Positions 6,934 through 7,846 of a DNA stretch of 7,846 nucleotides are shown in pieces. The number at the start of each line of letters is the position of its first letter. Position 1 is the first letter of the stretch. The translations under genes were made by a program, and so were the position numbers. Below the pieces are notes generated by a model that saw only the letters and a program-made list of their open reading frames with translations, did no database searches and was not told the DNA's origin. This DNA comes from Pseudomonadota bacterium (GTDB taxonomy: Bacteria > Pseudomonadota > Gammaproteobacteria > Burkholderiales > Burkholderiaceae), in NCBI GenBank assembly GCA_029777935.1, contig JAKORH010000367.1, forward strand, positions 1-7,846, written 5' to 3'.

Positions 6934-7846
6934 CACCGAGCGTTGTCCCGAGCTGCTGTGGGCGCCGCGCGCCTGGCTGAACAGGCCCGGCGCACGCGGC
7001 GGCGCCTGGCATGAGCATGTCACGCTGCGCATCGGAGCCGACAGCCGCTGGGCCGACGTGACACCGGGCATCGCCGAGCCGCCGCGCGGCGCATTGGTGC
7101 TCGAAGGCGCGGTGCTGCCGGGGCTGGTCGACGCCCACAGCCATGCGTTCCAGCGTGCGTTCGCCGGTCTGGCGGAGCGGCGCGAGTCGCACGCGGACGA
7201 TTTCTGGTCGTGGCGCGACCGCATGTACCGCATCGCGCTGCGCATCACGCCGTCGCAGTTGCGCGCGGTCGCGGCGCAGCTTTACGTCGAACTGCTCGCC
7301 GGCGGCTACACGCAGGTCTGCGAGTTCCACTACCTGCAGCACCGCGAGGACGGCACGCCCTACGACGACCCGCTTGCGCTCGCCTGGGCGCTCGCCGACG
7401 CCGCGGCCGACGCCGGCATCGGCACGACGCTGCTGCCGGTGCTCTACGAGCGCGCCGGCTTCGCGCAGCCCGCGCTGCGCGACGACCAGCGGCGCTTCCG
7501 TGCCGATGCACGTTTCGTGTGGAGCGCGGCGCAGCGCATCGCCGCCGCCGGCCGGCCGCAGGTCCGCGCCGGTGTCGCGGTGCATTCGCTGCGCGCGGCG
7601 GCGCCGGAATCGATCGCCGAGTTGCGCCGTCTCGCCACCGGGTGGGCCGGGCCGATCCACATCCACGTCGCCGAACAGACCGCCGAGGTCGACGACTGCC
7701 TCGCTGCCACGCGCGCGCGGCCGATCGAATGGCTGGCGCGCGAACACCTGCTCGACGCGCGTTGGCAGCTCGTCCACGCGACGCACGCCACGCGCGACGA
7801 GATCGCCGCGGTGGCGGCGAGCGGCGCCGCTGTCGTGCTCTGCCCG
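6926..7846 (+). CDS. hutF: Formimidoylglutamate deiminase, 3' end outside the window
   Basis: The first 307 residues are present of a protein that is usually about 450 long, and the frame is open to the right edge. The enzyme deiminates N-formimino-L-glutamate to N-formylglutamate and ammonia, feeding HutG. It is a zinc amidohydrolase related to HutI. Visible residues are His71 and His73 in VDAHSHAFQRAFAGLAER, His220 with Ser221 and Arg223 in VHSLR (substrate carboxylate pocket), His247 and Glu250 in IHIHVAEQ (metal ligand and catalytic acid/base), and His284 in LVHATH. The block DDFWSWRDRMY (91-101) is typical of HutF and separates it from guanine deaminase-like relatives. The metal-binding aspartate expected near residue 335 lies beyond the edge. 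The ATG overlaps the end of hutG by 8 bp with only a weak GGA upstream, so translation probably depends on hutG. Confidence 0.95.
   Translation, partial: MPDTERCPELLWAPRAWLNRPGARGGAWHEHVTLRIGADSRWADVTPGIAEPPRGALVLEGAVLPGLVDAHSHAFQRAFAGLAERRESHADDFWSWRDRMYRIALRITPSQLRAVAAQLYVELLAGGYTQVCEFHYLQHREDGTPYDDPLALAWALADAAADAGIGTTLLPVLYERAGFAQPALRDDQRRFRADARFVWSAAQRIAAAGRPQVRAGVAVHSLRAAAPESIAELRRLATGWAGPIHIHVAEQTAEVDDCLAATRARPIEWLAREHLLDARWQLVHATHATRDEIAAVAASGAAVVLCP

Noticed and set aside
6067..7786. Long minus-strand open frames (343 and 393 codons) opposite hutG and hutF
   Set aside because: They have shadow composition (Arg/Ala/Gln-rich, low complexity), no family motifs, and sit opposite well-supported genes.

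Overview
This window is an almost complete histidine-utilisation (hut) cluster from a GC-rich Gram-negative bacterium, most likely a beta- or gammaproteobacterium. The reasons are Pseudomonas-type HutG and HutF (the five-step pathway that passes through N-formylglutamate), a GntR/HutC-type urocanate-sensing repressor, and HutD. The genus cannot be fixed from the sequence. A 60-bp tandem repeat between hutC and hutD resembles, from memory, a dispersed repeat of some high-GC beta/gammaproteobacteria, but this was not checked.

Layout. Two transcription units diverge from a regulatory region of about 160 bp (3361-3519). Leftward (minus strand) runs hutU (urocanase, 3360-1657), followed after 3 nt by hutH (histidine ammonia-lyase, 1653-109). 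About 108 bp of apparently non-coding sequence closes the left edge. Rightward (plus strand) runs hutC (repressor, 3520-4242), then two copies of a 60-bp in-frame repeat, then hutD (4359-4931), hutI (4928-6130), hutG (6127-6933) and hutF (6926 to the right edge, cut off). The hutD/hutI and hutI/hutG junctions are 4-bp ATGA stop/start overlaps and hutG/hutF overlap by 8 bp, so the unit looks like one translationally coupled operon.

Pathway. HutH turns L-histidine into urocanate plus ammonia, HutU hydrates urocanate to imidazolonepropionate, HutI opens the ring to formiminoglutamate, HutF deiminates that to N-formylglutamate plus ammonia, and HutG releases glutamate and formate. HutC is expected to repress both units until urocanate accumulates. 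HutD is an accessory cupin-fold protein thought to moderate hut expression. No histidine or urocanate transporter lies in the window.

Regulation. The divergent region is legible. Each direction has a sigma70-like -35/-10 pair with exact 17-bp spacing, and each contains a palindrome of the HutC-subfamily form GT-N-TA-N-AC. The hutC promoter places the predicted transcription start on the hutC ATG, suggesting a leaderless message.

Novelty. I see no undescribed system here; the enzymes are canonical and their key residues are intact. The most unusual element is the 60-bp repeat pair between hutC and hutD, where each copy carries a start codon and ends in a Shine-Dalgarno sequence, leaving hutD with three evenly spaced possible starts.
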